From NCBI RefSeq assembly GCF_010092425.1, contig NZ_CP048030.1, positions 2,367,501 to 2,431,500 of the forward strand: a stretch of DNA of 64,000 nt, given 5' to 3'. The stretch is from Sinimarinibacterium sp. NLF-5-8 (lineage in GTDB: Bacteria; Pseudomonadota; Gammaproteobacteria; Nevskiales; Nevskiaceae). Numbering within the stretch: the stretch's first letter is position 1; the number at the start of each line of letters is the position of its first letter. Shown here piece after piece: positions 41,717-50,839 of the stretch. The notes beneath the pieces were generated by a model. It worked only from the letters and a program-made list of their open reading frames with translations. It was not told where the DNA came from and made no database searches. The position numbers were made by a program, and so were the translations under genes.

Positions 41717-42787
41717 ATGACACCGCCAACCCACCCCGTTTTAGCCAAGGCTGCCGAGCTGTTGGTGCAACACGCTTTGCCGTGGATTGATCACGCCGTC
41801 ACCGCCTCGCGCGAGCCATTTACCACCCCCAACATGCTGCGCCCCAATGTGGATTCCAGACGCTACGGCTGGATGCACTACGGTATTTTTTTCCCGCGTC
41901 TGCCGGCGCCGCACCGTTACAGCCATGTGATGACGCTGCTCGGCGCAACCGGCACGACGATTTTTGATAACGATCATTGGGTCACCACCCGCGCGCGCGA
42001 TACCGCCACTTTATTGACCTCCACCGCTGCCGACGGCGCTTATTGCTACCAAGGCTATTCAATGGCCAACGATTGCCAAATCAGCGCCGATGGCACGCAC
42101 ATTGGCTTTGGCCGCGAGCTGCAAATCACTGGCAGCTACCCTGACTTTGACGTGCGCGTGAACTATGCCGATGTGCAGTTTCAGGCGCGCATCCACTGCA
42201 CCGATCGCGTCTCCTGGTTTGTTAAAAACTTTGCCTATGAGCACCTGAGTTTGCTGGCCACCTGCGAGGGGCAGATTTGCCAGGGCGAGCAGGTCACGCC
42301 GATTGCAAAAACCCTGTGCACCTTTGAATACGCGCGCAGCATCACACCGCAAATGCTCGTCAAAAAGCCGCTGCCTGCTGCGTGGAAACTCCCGGCTGAC
42401 TTTTTCACCTACCAGATCATCAACCTCAACGACGACGTGCAACTGTTGCTCACCGAAGTGCGCGCGCAGGGGCAAACCGCATTCAAAGGCATGCATGTGC
42501 GTTCCTTGAGCGGGCGCCAAGAAGTGTTTGTGGAGGATGTGCGGTTTGAAGTCAGCGCCCACACCACCCTCACCGATCCGCTGGGCCGATCCATGCGGGT
42601 GCCCGAACGCCTGCGCTGGACGGTGATTGAAAACGGCCGCGCGCGGCTGAAAATCAACGGCCACATCGCCAGCCCTTGGCGCTTTGGTCATGGCCGTGGC
42701 TACGCCGCCTGCTACGATTTTGACGGCGAGTTTGAAGGCCAGCCAGTTGCCGGTCAGGGCTATATTGAATATGTGGATTGCACTTAA
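41717..42787 (+). CDS. Uncharacterised protein, possibly DUF6670-like
   Basis: Protein of 356 residues without signal peptide or membrane span. It is rich in aromatic residues and beta-like segments (GWMHYGIFFPRLPAPHRYSH, HIGFGRELQITGSYPDFDVR, WRFGHGRGYAACYDFDGEFE). It looks like an all-beta, lipocalin- or hydroxysteroid-like fold; I tentatively associate it with DUF6670 but am not certain. ATG 41717 has GGGA upstream; a GTG at 41678 is an alternative. Convergent with trhO; the 27-bp gap holds repeats of TTAA-type words (TTAACTG) but no clear terminator. Confidence 0.5.
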   Translation: MTPPTHPVLAKAAELLVQHALPWIDHAVTASREPFTTPNMLRPNVDSRRYGWMHYGIFFPRLPAPHRYSHVMTLLGATGTTIFDNDHWVTTRARDTATLLTSTAADGAYCYQGYSMANDCQISADGTHIGFGRELQITGSYPDFDVRVNYADVQFQARIHCTDRVSWFVKNFAYEHLSLLATCEGQICQGEQVTPIAKTLCTFEYARSITPQMLVKKPLPAAWKLPADFFTYQIINLNDDVQLLLTEVRAQGQTAFKGMHVRSLSGRQEVFVEDVRFEVSAHTTLTDPLGRSMRVPERLRWTVIENGRARLKINGHIASPWRFGHGRGYAACYDFDGEFEGQPVAGQGYIEYVDCT

Positions 42788-42814
42788 ATTGCAGTTAATT
42801 GTATTTAACTGTAA

Positions 42815-43639
42815 TTAACTTCCCGCATCAGCACAGTGCGGGCAACTCAGCGGCGGATTCCACAGCGGTGATTGCTGCTGTTCGGCAGTCACCGGATGGC
42901 CGCAAGCCTTGCACTGCACCGTTTGGCCTTGCTCAAGGCCGTGAGTGACGGCGATGCGCTCATCAAAAACGTAGCACTCGCCATCCCACAGGCTGTTTTC
43001 CGCAGGCACGGTTTCCAGGTATTTAAGAATGCCACCGTGCAAATGAAAGACGTTTTCAAAACCCTGGTCTTTTAAATAGGCGCTGGCTTTTTCGCAGCGG
43101 ATGCCGCCGGTGCAAAACATGGCGATGGGGCGCTGTTTATCGCCCGCGAGTTGCTGGTTTACATACTCTGGAAACTCGCGAAATGTCGCCGTTTGCGGCG
43201 AAACCGCATGGCGAAACGTGCCCACGTCCACTTCGTAATCGTTGCGGGTATCAATCAGCAGCACATCGGGGCGGCTGATCAGCGCGTTCCATTCCTCGGC
43301 TTCAACATAAGTGCCTTTGATGTGGTTGGGATCAACGCCGGGCACGCCCATGGTGACGATTTCTTTTTTGAGCTTGATTTTGAGCCGCCCGAACGGCGGT
43401 TCATCCGCCAGCGATTCTTTGTGTTCCAGCGCGCAAAAGCGCTCATCTGCACGCAAAAATGCCAAAACCGCGTCGATTCCCGCGCGCGATCCGGCAATGG
43501 TGCCGTTGATGCCTTCACCGGCCAGCAGCAAGGTGCCTTTGATCTGCTGCGCCTGGCACAGCGCCAGCAGCGGCACGCGCAGGGCAGCGGGGTCTTCAAT
43601 CGGGGCAAAGTGATACAGCGCGGCAACAACAACCGACAT
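42815..43639 (-). CDS. trhO: tRNA uridine(34) hydroxylase TrhO (rhodanese-like)
   Basis: Protein of 274 residues of the YceA/TrhO family, which makes 5-hydroxyuridine at the tRNA wobble position. Segments: [46 protein letters not shown], and the rhodanese active loop [15 protein letters not shown] with catalytic Cys. The C-terminus carries two Cys pairs ([15 protein letters not shown]) that probably bind zinc. ATG 43639. Divergent from mutM. Confidence 0.95.
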   Translation of the reverse strand: MSVVVAALYHFAPIEDPAALRVPLLALCQAQQIKGTLLLAGEGINGTIAGSRAGIDAVLAFLRADERFCALEHKESLADEPPFGRLKIKLKKEIVTMGVPGVDPNHIKGTYVEAEEWNALISRPDVLLIDTRNDYEVDVGTFRHAVSPQTATFREFPEYVNQQLAGDKQRPIAMFCTGGIRCEKASAYLKDQGFENVFHLHGGILKYLETVPAENSLWDGECYVFDERIAVTHGLEQGQTVQCKACGHPVTAEQQQSPLWNPPLSCPHCADAGS

Positions 43640-43757
43640 GAAAGTTCACGGCAAAACAGCGGGTGCGCATTGTAATGGCCTGCGCGCGCGCTTGGCGGCA
43701 AGGGGCGCGCGCGCGCTACAGTGTGCGCCGTTTTTGAGCCTGCCACGCGGGGGTGCC

Positions 43758-44576
43758 ATGCCTGAGTTGCCCGAAGTTGAAACCGTCAAACGCGGGTTGT
43801 CGCCGCATTTATTAAACCGCCGCATCACCGGGGTGACGGTGCGCAATCCACGTTTGCGCTGGCCCATTGCGCCCACCCTGCCCGCACATTTGCACAACCG
43901 CACCGTGCGCGCGCTGGATCGGCGCGGCAAATATTTGATTGTGACGCTGGATAACGGCCACCGCGTATTGCTGCATTTGGGTATGAGTGGACGGATTTTG
44001 GTGGTGCCCGCCAACACCCCGCTGCGCAAGCACGACCATGTGGATTGGCAGCTCGACAGCGGCGAGGTGATGCGTTTTTACGATCCACGCCGCTTTGGGG
44101 CAATGCTGGAATGGCCCGCCGATGACGCCCTTCATCCGCTGCTGGCGCATCTGGGGCCAGAGCCATTTAGCGAAGCGTTTGATGGCGATTACTTGTTCAA
44201 GGCGTCGCGCGCGCGCGCGTTAGCGGTCAAGAGCTTCATCATGGATGGGCAGATTGTTGTCGGCGCCGGTAACATTTATGCGTCCGAGTCACTGTTTCGT
44301 GCTGGTGTTCGCCCCACGCGCGCCGCAGGCAAGGTGACGCGCGCAGAATACGCGCGCCTGGCCAGCGCCATTCGCACCGTGCTGGCCGAGGCGATTGCCC
44401 AAGGCGGCACCACGCTGCGCGACTTTGCCGGTGCCGATGGGCAATCCGGCTATTTTCAACAGGATTTATATGTGTATGGGCGTGAACATCAGCCCTGCCG
44501 TCACTGCGGCGCCACCATTGCCAAAAAGGTGATTGGTCAGCGCGCATCGTTTTACTGCCCCGGATGCCAAAAATGA
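43758..44576 (+). CDS. mutM: Formamidopyrimidine-DNA glycosylase
   Basis: Base-excision repair enzyme removing 8-oxoguanine and formamidopyrimidines. The mature start PELPEVETV provides the catalytic Pro and Glu; LLHLGMSGRI and FYDPRRFG follow, and GAGNIYASESLFRAGVRP is the helix-two-turn-helix. The C-terminal zinc finger C-x2-C (CRHCGA) and C-x2-C (YCPGCQK) is complete. 272 residues, the normal length. ATG 43758. Its stop overlaps the next gene start as ATGA. Confidence 0.97.
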   Translation: MPELPEVETVKRGLSPHLLNRRITGVTVRNPRLRWPIAPTLPAHLHNRTVRALDRRGKYLIVTLDNGHRVLLHLGMSGRILVVPANTPLRKHDHVDWQLDSGEVMRFYDPRRFGAMLEWPADDALHPLLAHLGPEPFSEAFDGDYLFKASRARALAVKSFIMDGQIVVGAGNIYASESLFRAGVRPTRAAGKVTRAEYARLASAIRTVLAEAIAQGGTTLRDFAGADGQSGYFQQDLYVYGREHQPCRHCGATIAKKVIGQRASFYCPGCQK

Positions 44577-45370
44577 CGCAACCCAGCCTCTACATTCCCC
44601 ACGGCGGCGGCCCCTGCTTTTTTATGGACTGGTCGCCCATGGGCGCAGCCGATACCTGGCACGGCATGGAACGCTTTTTACGCGATTTGCTGCTAACGCG
44701 CGATAAACCATCGGCAATTATCGTCATCACCGCGCATTGGGAAGCACCGGCGTTTACCGTCACCACCACCGCACAGCCGTCTTTGCTGTTTGATTACTAC
44801 GGCTTTCCCGAACACACCTACCAACTGCAATACCCCGCGCGCGGGGCGCCGCAGTTGGCGCAACAGGTGTTTGAACTGATCCGCGATGCCGGTCTGCCCG
44901 CCGCCACCGACGGCGCGCGCGGTTGGGATCACGGCGTGTTTATTCCCATGATGCTGATTCGCCCGCAGGCGGATATTCCCATCGTGCAACTGTCGCTGCG
45001 CGAAGGTCTGAATCCCGACGAGCATCTGCGCCTGGGCGCAGCACTGGCACCTTTGCGCGCGCAAAACGTGCTGATTTTGGGCAGCGGCATGAGCTATCAC
45101 AACGTGCGCGCGCTGATGCGCAGCACCAGCCATACAGAAGCGCAGCAGTTTGATGACTGGCTCACGCCGGTGCTTGCCGCACCCGCCGCCGCGCGCAATG
45201 CCGCGCTGCGTGACTGGCAACAAGCCCCGTCCGCGCGCGCCGCACACCCGCGTGAAGAACATTTATTGCCGCTGATGGCCTGCGCGGGTGCGGCAGGCGA
45301 GGCCACGGGCACGCGCATTTACAGTGAACGGATTGCGGGCAACCGCGTCAGTGCTTATCAATTTGGCTGA
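44573..45370 (+). CDS. LigB-type extradiol dioxygenase (4,5-DOPA dioxygenase family, YgiD-like)
   Basis: Protein of 265 residues. Fe/Zn-binding histidines are visible in LYIPHGGGPCFFMD, VITAHWEAP and RGWDHGVFIPMM, with a fourth conserved His in GSGMSYHNVRAL. This family opens catechol rings; in plants members make betalamic acid from DOPA, and the bacterial substrate is unknown. Translationally coupled to mutM (4-bp overlap), though the functional link is unclear. Confidence 0.9.
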   Translation: MTQPSLYIPHGGGPCFFMDWSPMGAADTWHGMERFLRDLLLTRDKPSAIIVITAHWEAPAFTVTTTAQPSLLFDYYGFPEHTYQLQYPARGAPQLAQQVFELIRDAGLPAATDGARGWDHGVFIPMMLIRPQADIPIVQLSLREGLNPDEHLRLGAALAPLRAQNVLILGSGMSYHNVRALMRSTSHTEAQQFDDWLTPVLAAPAAARNAALRDWQQAPSARAAHPREEHLLPLMACAGAAGEATGTRIYSERIAGNRVSAYQFG

Positions 45371-45381
45371 TTTTCAAACGC

Positions 45382-45410
45382 TTATCATCACAATTAAGCA
45401 GTTTTATAAT
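45382..45410 (+). promoter_or_regulatory. Candidate sigma-70 promoter of the SulP gene
   Basis: -35 TTATCA (45382-45387), 17-bp spacer, -10 TATAAT (45405-45410), a perfect Pribnow box in an AT-rich patch. It lies about 160 bp before the SulP start, leaving a long leader. The leader contains a near-palindrome AAAGCGATTCGTAACGCTTT (45451-45470) that could fold into a hairpin. Confidence 0.5.
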
Positions 45411-45571
45411 TGTTTGGCATCCCTCAGAACCGGCCTTTGCCCGCGCGAATAAAGCGATTCGTAACGCTTTTGCGCCTGCGCAGGGTCAATTGCCAAATTG
45501 CTTGATGGCTCACAATGACGTGGTTTTTTGAGTTTTTAGTAACTTTTACCCAGTTTTAGGAGTATTTGCCC

Positions 45572-47200
45572 ATGATGGCCATTCGCGAAGCATGGCACGC
45601 CGGATTGTTTGGGCGCGCGCATTGGGGCCGCAATATCGCCGCCGGTTTGGTGGTGGGCGTGGTGGCGCTGCCACTGGCAATGGCGTTTGCGATTGCCAGC
45701 GGCGTCAAGCCCGAACAGGGTTTGTATACCTCGATCATCGCCGGGCTGGTGGTGGCGCTGTTTGGCGGCACGCGCATTCAGGTGGTGGGGCCAACGGGTG
45801 CTTTTGTCGTCATTTTGGCCGGCATTACCGCCCAATACGGGGTTGAAGGCTTGCTGATGGCCACGGTGATGGCCGGCATCATTTTGATTTTGATGGGCGT
45901 GGCCAAACTCGGCGGCGTGCTCAAGTTCATCCCCGCGCCGGTGATTGTGGGCTTTACCGCAGGCATTGGCCTGGTGATTTTTGTCAGCCAGTGGAGCGCG
46001 TTTTTTGGCATTGCCGATGTGCATGGGCTGCGCTTTCATCGCACCGTGGCCGAGCTGGTGAGCAGCCTGCCGGGGCTGAACATCGCCACCACCGCCTTAG
46101 GCTTGCTGGGGCTGTTTTTGGTGCTGTATGGCAACAGGCTGCCGATGATGCAGCGCGTGCCGGGGCCGTTGCTGGCGATGGTGGTGGTGACGCTGGTACA
46201 GGTGGTTTTCAAGTTTGAAGGCGTGGCGACCATCGCCAGCGCCTTTGGCGAAATCCCGCGCGCGCTGCCGCAGTTTGCGCTGCCGGGCTTCAGCTATGAC
46301 CGCGTCATCGAGCTGCTGCCCGCGGCATTTACGATTGCCATGCTCGGCGCGATCGAGTCGTTACTGTCTGCCGTGGTCGCCGATGGCATGGCCGGCACGC
46401 GCCACGATTCCAACCAGGAATTGATTGGTCAGGGGCTGGCCAATGTCATCGCCCCGCTGTTCAACGGCTTTGCCGCCACCGGCGCGATTGCGCGCACCGC
46501 CACCAGTTTTCGCAACGGCGCCAACAGCCCGATTGCAGCGATTGTTCATTCATTTTTGCTGCTGGCGATCTTGCTGGTTTTGGCGCCGCTGGCCGGACAA
46601 ATCCCACTGACCGCGTTGGCGGCGATTTTGTTTGTGGTGGCCTGGAACATGAGCGACGTGCCGCGCGTCATGCGCATGTTGCGCACCGCACCGCGCGCCG
46701 ATGTGGTCGTGCTGGTGATCTCGTTTTTGCTGACGGTGCTGGTGGATTTGGTGGTGGGCGTCAACGCCGGGGTGCTGCTGGCGATGTTGCTGTTTTTAAA
46801 GCGGATGTCGGAATCGGTGGATGTGTCTGCCAATACCGCAGACGATTTACCCGAGGATTTATCCGCCGCGCTGCCTGCTGGCGTGCAGATTTACAGCATC
46901 GAAGGGCCGTTTTTCTTTGCCGCGGTGGATCGGCTGATTCACTCGCTCAACTATGGCGAGGACACGCGCGCGCTGATCATCCGGCTGCACAGCGTGCCGT
47001 TCATGGACATGACCGGCATCGAAGGCTTGAAAGACACCATCGAACGGCTGGAAAAACGCAATGTGCGGGTGATCTTGTGCGAAGCCAAACAAAACGTGCT
47101 GCGCAAACTGGTGCGCGCCAAATTGGTTGAGCGTCACCAAAGCCTGCCGCGTTATTTCGGCAAAGTCGCCTCGGCCATCCAAGCCTGCCGTTCGGCGTAA
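45572..47200 (+). CDS. SulP-family anion transporter with STAS domain
   Basis: Protein of 542 residues with about 10-14 membrane spans and a C-terminal STAS domain. Family signatures: AGLVVGVVALPLAMAFAIAS, EQGLYTSIIAGLVVALFGGT, VVGPTGAFVV, and the STAS core RLHSVPFMDMTGIEGL. SulP proteins carry sulfate, bicarbonate or C4-dicarboxylates; the anion is not decided by sequence here. ATG 45572 (a second ATG follows directly) has TAGGAG about 10 nt upstream. Followed after 23 bp by the spermidine-synthase-like gene, probably one transcript. Confidence 0.92.
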   Translation: MMAIREAWHAGLFGRAHWGRNIAAGLVVGVVALPLAMAFAIASGVKPEQGLYTSIIAGLVVALFGGTRIQVVGPTGAFVVILAGITAQYGVEGLLMATVMAGIILILMGVAKLGGVLKFIPAPVIVGFTAGIGLVIFVSQWSAFFGIADVHGLRFHRTVAELVSSLPGLNIATTALGLLGLFLVLYGNRLPMMQRVPGPLLAMVVVTLVQVVFKFEGVATIASAFGEIPRALPQFALPGFSYDRVIELLPAAFTIAMLGAIESLLSAVVADGMAGTRHDSNQELIGQGLANVIAPLFNGFAATGAIARTATSFRNGANSPIAAIVHSFLLLAILLVLAPLAGQIPLTALAAILFVVAWNMSDVPRVMRMLRTAPRADVVVLVISFLLTVLVDLVVGVNAGVLLAMLLFLKRMSESVDVSANTADDLPEDLSAALPAGVQIYSIEGPFFFAAVDRLIHSLNYGEDTRALIIRLHSVPFMDMTGIEGLKDTIERLEKRNVRVILCEAKQNVLRKLVRAKLVERHQSLPRYFGKVASAIQACRSA

Positions 47201-47223
47201 AACATCAACTCTGGGAGCGCGCC

Positions 47224-48084
47224 TTGACCGGCCTCAAAAAAACTCAAAATCGCGTGATTCAATGGCTGGAACTCCCCGGCAAAATCCTCGATCAGGACGG
47301 CGTCATCCGCGTGCGCGCCGGTGATGAAACGCAAGACTTCATCGCCCTGCTCGATGCCCTGCAAACAGGGCAGTTCAACGATCCCTACATCGTTGACGAC
47401 GGCGAATCGCGGCTGCTGTTTTTTGACCAAAACTCCATCCAAAGCGAAATGGACATCGCCGAGCCGCACATCCTCACACTGGAATACACCCAGCTGATGA
47501 TGGCGTTTTTGCTGTTTTTGCCAAATCCGCAGCAAATCGCTCTGGTGGGTTTGGGCGGCGGCTCACTGACCCGCTTTTGCTACCACTACCTGCCCGGCGC
47601 GCGCATCACCACACTCGAACTCAGCCAGGACGTGATCGACCTTGGTCAATGGTTTGCCCTGCCCGACGACCCCGCGCGCTGCCGCCTGATCCACACCGAC
47701 GCCGCCGCCTACTTTGCCCAAACAGATGAGCAATTTGACGTGGTCATGGTGGACGGCTGCGACCGCTACGGCACCGCCGAGGTTTTTTGCACCACGGAGT
47801 TTTACAACCACCTGCACGCGCGCATGCGCGCCAACAGCGTCGTGGTCATCAATCTGGTCGGCGACGAAAACCGCATCCGCCGCCTGCTCGAAGCCGTCAT
47901 CCCCGTATTCGGCCCGCGCGCGGTATCGCTGGACACCAAAGCTGGCAACCACATCCTGTTTATCCTCGGCACGGCGGTAGAACTGGACTGGAACGAAATC
48001 CGCCGCCGGGGCAAAAAACTCGAAACCGAAACCGAATTACCGTTTGTCCGCTACGCCAAGCGGTTTTACAAAAACCTGATGTGA
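47224..48084 (+). CDS. Spermidine synthase-like methyltransferase-fold protein
   Basis: Protein of 286 residues. The core resembles polyamine aminopropyltransferases: ESRLLFFDQNSIQSEMDI, IALVGLGGGSLTRFCY (nucleotide loop), ITTLELSQDVIDLGQWF, and FDVVMVDGCDRYGTAEVF in place of the catalytic D-x-x-D region. The N-terminal domain of true SpeE and the full D-S-T-D-P motif are not obvious, so it may have another substrate. The start is TTG 47224 with GGGAG upstream. Downstream of the SulP gene. Confidence 0.75.
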   Translation: MTGLKKTQNRVIQWLELPGKILDQDGVIRVRAGDETQDFIALLDALQTGQFNDPYIVDDGESRLLFFDQNSIQSEMDIAEPHILTLEYTQLMMAFLLFLPNPQQIALVGLGGGSLTRFCYHYLPGARITTLELSQDVIDLGQWFALPDDPARCRLIHTDAAAYFAQTDEQFDVVMVDGCDRYGTAEVFCTTEFYNHLHARMRANSVVVINLVGDENRIRRLLEAVIPVFGPRAVSLDTKAGNHILFILGTAVELDWNEIRRRGKKLETETELPFVRYAKRFYKNLM

Positions 48085-48147
48085 TGGATTCTGCGCGCGC
48101 GGGTTTCCAAACCATCGCAACGGGGAGGGCGCCGCTCCTGCAGATGG

Positions 48148-48534
48148 CTAATTCAACACCTTGGGCACGGCCAGCAAAAACGGTTTGATCTGTGCTTCAA
48201 ACTGTTCGCCGCTTTCGAGTACCACCATGGTGTAATGGCCGTGCATGGTGCCCACGGGTGTGCTCAGCGGGCAGCCGCTGGTGTATTCAAAGGCTTCGCC
48301 GGATTTGAGCGTGGGCTGTTCGCCCACCACGCCGGTGCCGCGCACTTCTTTGATGCTGCCGTTGGCGTCGGTGATGATCCAGTGGCGGGACAGCAGTTGC
48401 ACGGTTTGCTCGCCCTGGTTCTGGATACAAATCCGGTAGCCAAAAATATATTCGCCATGCTCGGGGCTGGATTGCTCTGGCAGATACTGGCTTGACACGC
48501 TGATGCACACGCCACGGGTGATCGTTTCGGACAT
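48148..48534 (-). CDS. apaG: ApaG protein
   Basis: Protein of 128 residues with a fibronectin-like beta-sandwich. Diagnostic segments: VCISVSSQYLPEQSSPEH, IQNQGEQTVQLLSRHWIITD, GVVGEQPTLKSGEAFEYTSG, TMHGHYTMV. It is associated with protein phosphatase/Co2+-Mg2+ efflux phenotypes in enterics; the exact role is unknown. It follows sufT by 18 bp on the same strand; elsewhere it usually neighbours apaH or ksgA, not seen here. Confidence 0.96.
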   Translation of the reverse strand: MSETITRGVCISVSSQYLPEQSSPEHGEYIFGYRICIQNQGEQTVQLLSRHWIITDANGSIKEVRGTGVVGEQPTLKSGEAFEYTSGCPLSTPVGTMHGHYTMVVLESGEQFEAQIKPFLLAVPKVLN

Positions 48535-48552
48535 GGAAGTGCGTTTTCCCTT

Positions 48553-49110
48553 TCAGAACATGCCGGTCGCAAGACGGGCTTCATCCGACATCATGGTTTG
48601 ATTCCACGGCGGATCAAAGACCAGTTCAACATCGGCTTCGACCACGGTGGGCAATGCCAGCATTTTGTCACGGATTTCGGCCACCAGAATCTCACCCATG
48701 CCGCAGCCAGGGGCGGTAAGGGTCATGCGCACCACGGCTTTGCGGGTTTTGTGGTCGTCAGGGTCGGTCAGTGGCACGATGCTGGCTTCATAAACCAGGC
48801 CGAGTTCGACGATATCCACCGGGATTTCGGGGTCGTAGCAGGTATGCAGCTGTTCCCACATGGCTTTTTCCAGCTCGTCGACGTTGGCGTCGGCAGAGAT
48901 CTGGACGCGATGACTGGGCTGGCGGCCAATGGCGTCGGCGTCTTTGCCATCAATGCGAAACAGATGCCCTTCCATCTGAATGGTGTAGCTGCCACCCAGT
49001 GCCTGGGTGATGACGCCGGTCTGCCCTTCGGGAAGTTCCACTTTTGTTCCACGTGGAATAAGGATGGCGATAACGTCGCGCGTGAGCGTGACGTGCGGGT
49101 CTTCGTTCAT
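48553..49110 (-). CDS. sufT: Fe-S assembly protein SufT
   Basis: Protein of 185 residues of the DUF59/MIP18 family. The N-terminal part (VELPEGQTGVITQALGGSYT) is specific to SufT; the MIP18 core includes LHTCYDPEIPVDIVELGLVY, where the conserved DPEIP and Cys are seen, and LTAPGCGMGEILV. It aids iron-sulfur cluster maturation. ATG 49110 has AAGG upstream. The coding start contains a parS-like site (49045-49060). Confidence 0.93.
   Translation of the reverse strand: MNEDPHVTLTRDVIAILIPRGTKVELPEGQTGVITQALGGSYTIQMEGHLFRIDGKDADAIGRQPSHRVQISADANVDELEKAMWEQLHTCYDPEIPVDIVELGLVYEASIVPLTDPDDHKTRKAVVRMTLTAPGCGMGEILVAEIRDKMLALPTVVEADVELVFDPPWNQTMMSDEARLATGMF
49045..49060. promoter_or_regulatory. parS-like ParB binding site A
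   Basis: TGTTCCACGTGGAATA matches the pseudomonad-type parS TGTTCCACGTGGAACA in 15 of 16 positions. It sits inside the sufT coding region, about 9.7 kb from the dnaA-dnaN gap. ParB binding sites clustered near the origin are usual. Confidence 0.7.
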
Positions 49111-49175
49111 GTTTTGCCTTTTCGTACCAATTCCGTACAGTTTAAAACATCTGGTGATGACCTCGGAGATTTTTG

Positions 49176-49442
49176 ATGGCAACGGGCTGGGCGCGGGAGG
49201 GTGCGGTACAGGAACAAATTGATGCAACGATTGCCGATGCCGTTGCCCACGCGCGCCAGCAATTGCATCAGGGCGCGAGTCTGAGCCACTGCGCGCACTG
49301 TGATGAGCCGATTGCGCGCGCGCGACAAGTGGCACTGCCGGGCGTCCGGCTATGCGTTGACTGCCAGACGCGGGAAGATGAAAAACGCGCACATTCCAGT
49401 GGTTACAACCGCCGTGGCAGCAAGGACAGCCAGCTGCGTTGA
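49176..49442 (+). CDS. DksA/TraR-type zinc-finger protein
   Basis: Protein of 88 residues: an amphipathic N-terminal part (EQIDATIADAVAHARQQL) and a C4 zinc finger C-x2-C...C-x2-C (SHCAHCDEPIARAR, LCVDCQTREDE). It is typical of YbiI/TraR-like short DksA homologues, which may act at the RNA polymerase secondary channel. ATG 49176 follows CGGAGATTTTTG. Divergent from sufT. Confidence 0.9.
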   Translation: MATGWAREGAVQEQIDATIADAVAHARQQLHQGASLSHCAHCDEPIARARQVALPGVRLCVDCQTREDEKRAHSSGYNRRGSKDSQLR

Positions 49443-49496
49443 ACCCTTTTTGTCACGGCGGGTCTGCTGCATGTCCTTTTATTTTTGGAGCTTTGG

Positions 49497-50216
49497 ATGA
49501 AACCTTTGATTGCCGCATTGTGCGCCAGCGGTTTGTGGCTGGGTGTGGGTTCGGTGCAGGCGGCGGATCCCGCGCCGGCGTCGATTGCCGTCAGTGGTCA
49601 CGGTGAAGTCAATACCCTGCCCGACCGCGCGCGGCTGTCGCTGGCCGTGGATGCACTCGATGCCAACGTCAAAACCGCAGAATCGCAGGTCAACATTGTG
49701 GTCAGGCGCTACCTGGATGCGCTGAAAAAGCTCGGCATCGACAGCCAGCATATTTCCACCACCTCGGTTTCGATCCAGCCGGAATACGTCTGGGACGATA
49801 AAACCCGCAAACAAAACCTGGTGGGCTATCGCGCGCGCCGCGATATTCAACTGCATATCCATGACCTGGATCAGCTCGCCGGGATCTTGCTCAGCGCCAC
49901 CGAAGCCGGTGTAAACCATATTGACCCTCCGCAACTCGAATCCAGCCAGGCCAGCCAATTGGCATTGCAGGCTCTTGCGCGCGCGGCACAGGATGCGCAG
50001 GCCAAGGCGCAGACATTGGCCACGGCACTGGGCGTCAAACTCGGCAGCGCGCGCGCGGTGTCCGAATCAGGCCGCAACACGACACCGGTTCTGTATAAAT
50101 CTGCGATGGTTGCTGCCGCGCCGATGATGGATTCGGCCAACGAATCGGCGGCGATCAACTTTGGCGAAATGCGAATCGCCGCGGATGTGAATGTGACATT
50201 CGATCTGAAGCCCTGA
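49497..50216 (+). CDS. SIMPL domain (DUF541) periplasmic protein
   Basis: Protein of 239 residues with a signal peptide (LIAALCASGLWLGVGSVQA). The mature part starts SIAVSGHGEVNTLPDRARLS, the SIMPL signature, followed by KKLGIDSQHISTTSVSIQPE and YRARRDIQLHIHDLDQLAGI. The E. coli homologue (YggE) is linked to oxidative stress; the molecular role is unknown. ATG 49497 has GGAG about 8 nt upstream. Followed by a strong inverted repeat. Confidence 0.9.
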   Translation: MKPLIAALCASGLWLGVGSVQAADPAPASIAVSGHGEVNTLPDRARLSLAVDALDANVKTAESQVNIVVRRYLDALKKLGIDSQHISTTSVSIQPEYVWDDKTRKQNLVGYRARRDIQLHIHDLDQLAGILLSATEAGVNHIDPPQLESSQASQLALQALARAAQDAQAKAQTLATALGVKLGSARAVSESGRNTTPVLYKSAMVAAAPMMDSANESAAINFGEMRIAADVNVTFDLKP

Positions 50217-50223
50217 TCAAGCC

Positions 50224-50269
50224 GCCGATCGGGCTTTGGCCGTTGCCCGACGGCCAAAGCCCGATCGGC
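50224..50269. terminator. 20-bp perfect inverted repeat, terminator or regulatory hairpin
   Basis: Arms at 50224-50243 and 50250-50269 (GCCGATCGGGCTTTGGCCGT and its exact complement) with a 6-nt loop TGCCCG. It lies 8 bp after the SIMPL gene and 67 bp before purE. No T-tract follows, so it could end transcription with help, protect the mRNA 3' end, or attenuate purEK. Confidence 0.6.
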
Positions 50270-50335
50270 TTCATGCGCACAATTGGCTTTGGTGCGATAA
50301 TTCCGCGCTTTCCCGCTTGAAATGGGCTGGCAAAC

Positions 50336-50839
50336 GTGGCAAATGCACCTTTACCTTCAGTTGGCATCATCATGGGTTCGCGCTCCGATTGGGAGACGAT
50401 GCAGCACGCTGTTGAAACGCTCGAAGCCTTGAAAGTGCCTTATGAAGCACAAGTGGTTTCAGCGCACCGCACCCCTGATTTACTGTTTGAATACGCGGCT
50501 GGCGCGCGCGCGCGCGGTTTGAAGGTCATCATTGCCGGTGCCGGGGGTGCTGCGCATCTGCCCGGCATGTGCGCGGCCAAAACCGCGCTTCCGGTACTGG
50601 GGGTTCCGGTTCAGTCCAAGGCCCTGAACGGCATGGACTCTTTGCTTTCCATCGTGCAGATGCCGGCCGGGATTCCGGTCGGCACGCTCGCCATTGGCCG
50701 CGCAGGTGCCATCAACGCCGCACTGCTTGCCGCGGCAATTCTGGCCAACGACGATGCCGCTGTCGCTGAACGCCTCGCACAATGGCGCGCGCAACAAACC
50801 CAGACCGTGCTCGATAACAACACGCTGAGCCTGTCATGA
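50336..50839 (+). CDS. purE: N5-carboxyaminoimidazole ribonucleotide mutase
   Basis: Purine biosynthesis, converting N5-CAIR to CAIR. Diagnostic segments: [72 protein letters not shown]. 167 residues, class I. The start is GTG 50336 giving [10 protein letters not shown]. Its stop overlaps the purK start (ATGA), the usual purEK operon. Confidence 0.97.
   Translation: MANAPLPSVGIIMGSRSDWETMQHAVETLEALKVPYEAQVVSAHRTPDLLFEYAAGARARGLKVIIAGAGGAAHLPGMCAAKTALPVLGVPVQSKALNGMDSLLSIVQMPAGIPVGTLAIGRAGAINAALLAAAILANDDAAVAERLAQWRAQQTQTVLDNNTLSLS

Noticed and set aside
42788..42820. TTAACTG repeats between two convergent genes as a CRISPR-like or iteron repeat
   Set aside because: Only three short inexact words within 30 bp; no spacer structure and no origin-type context.
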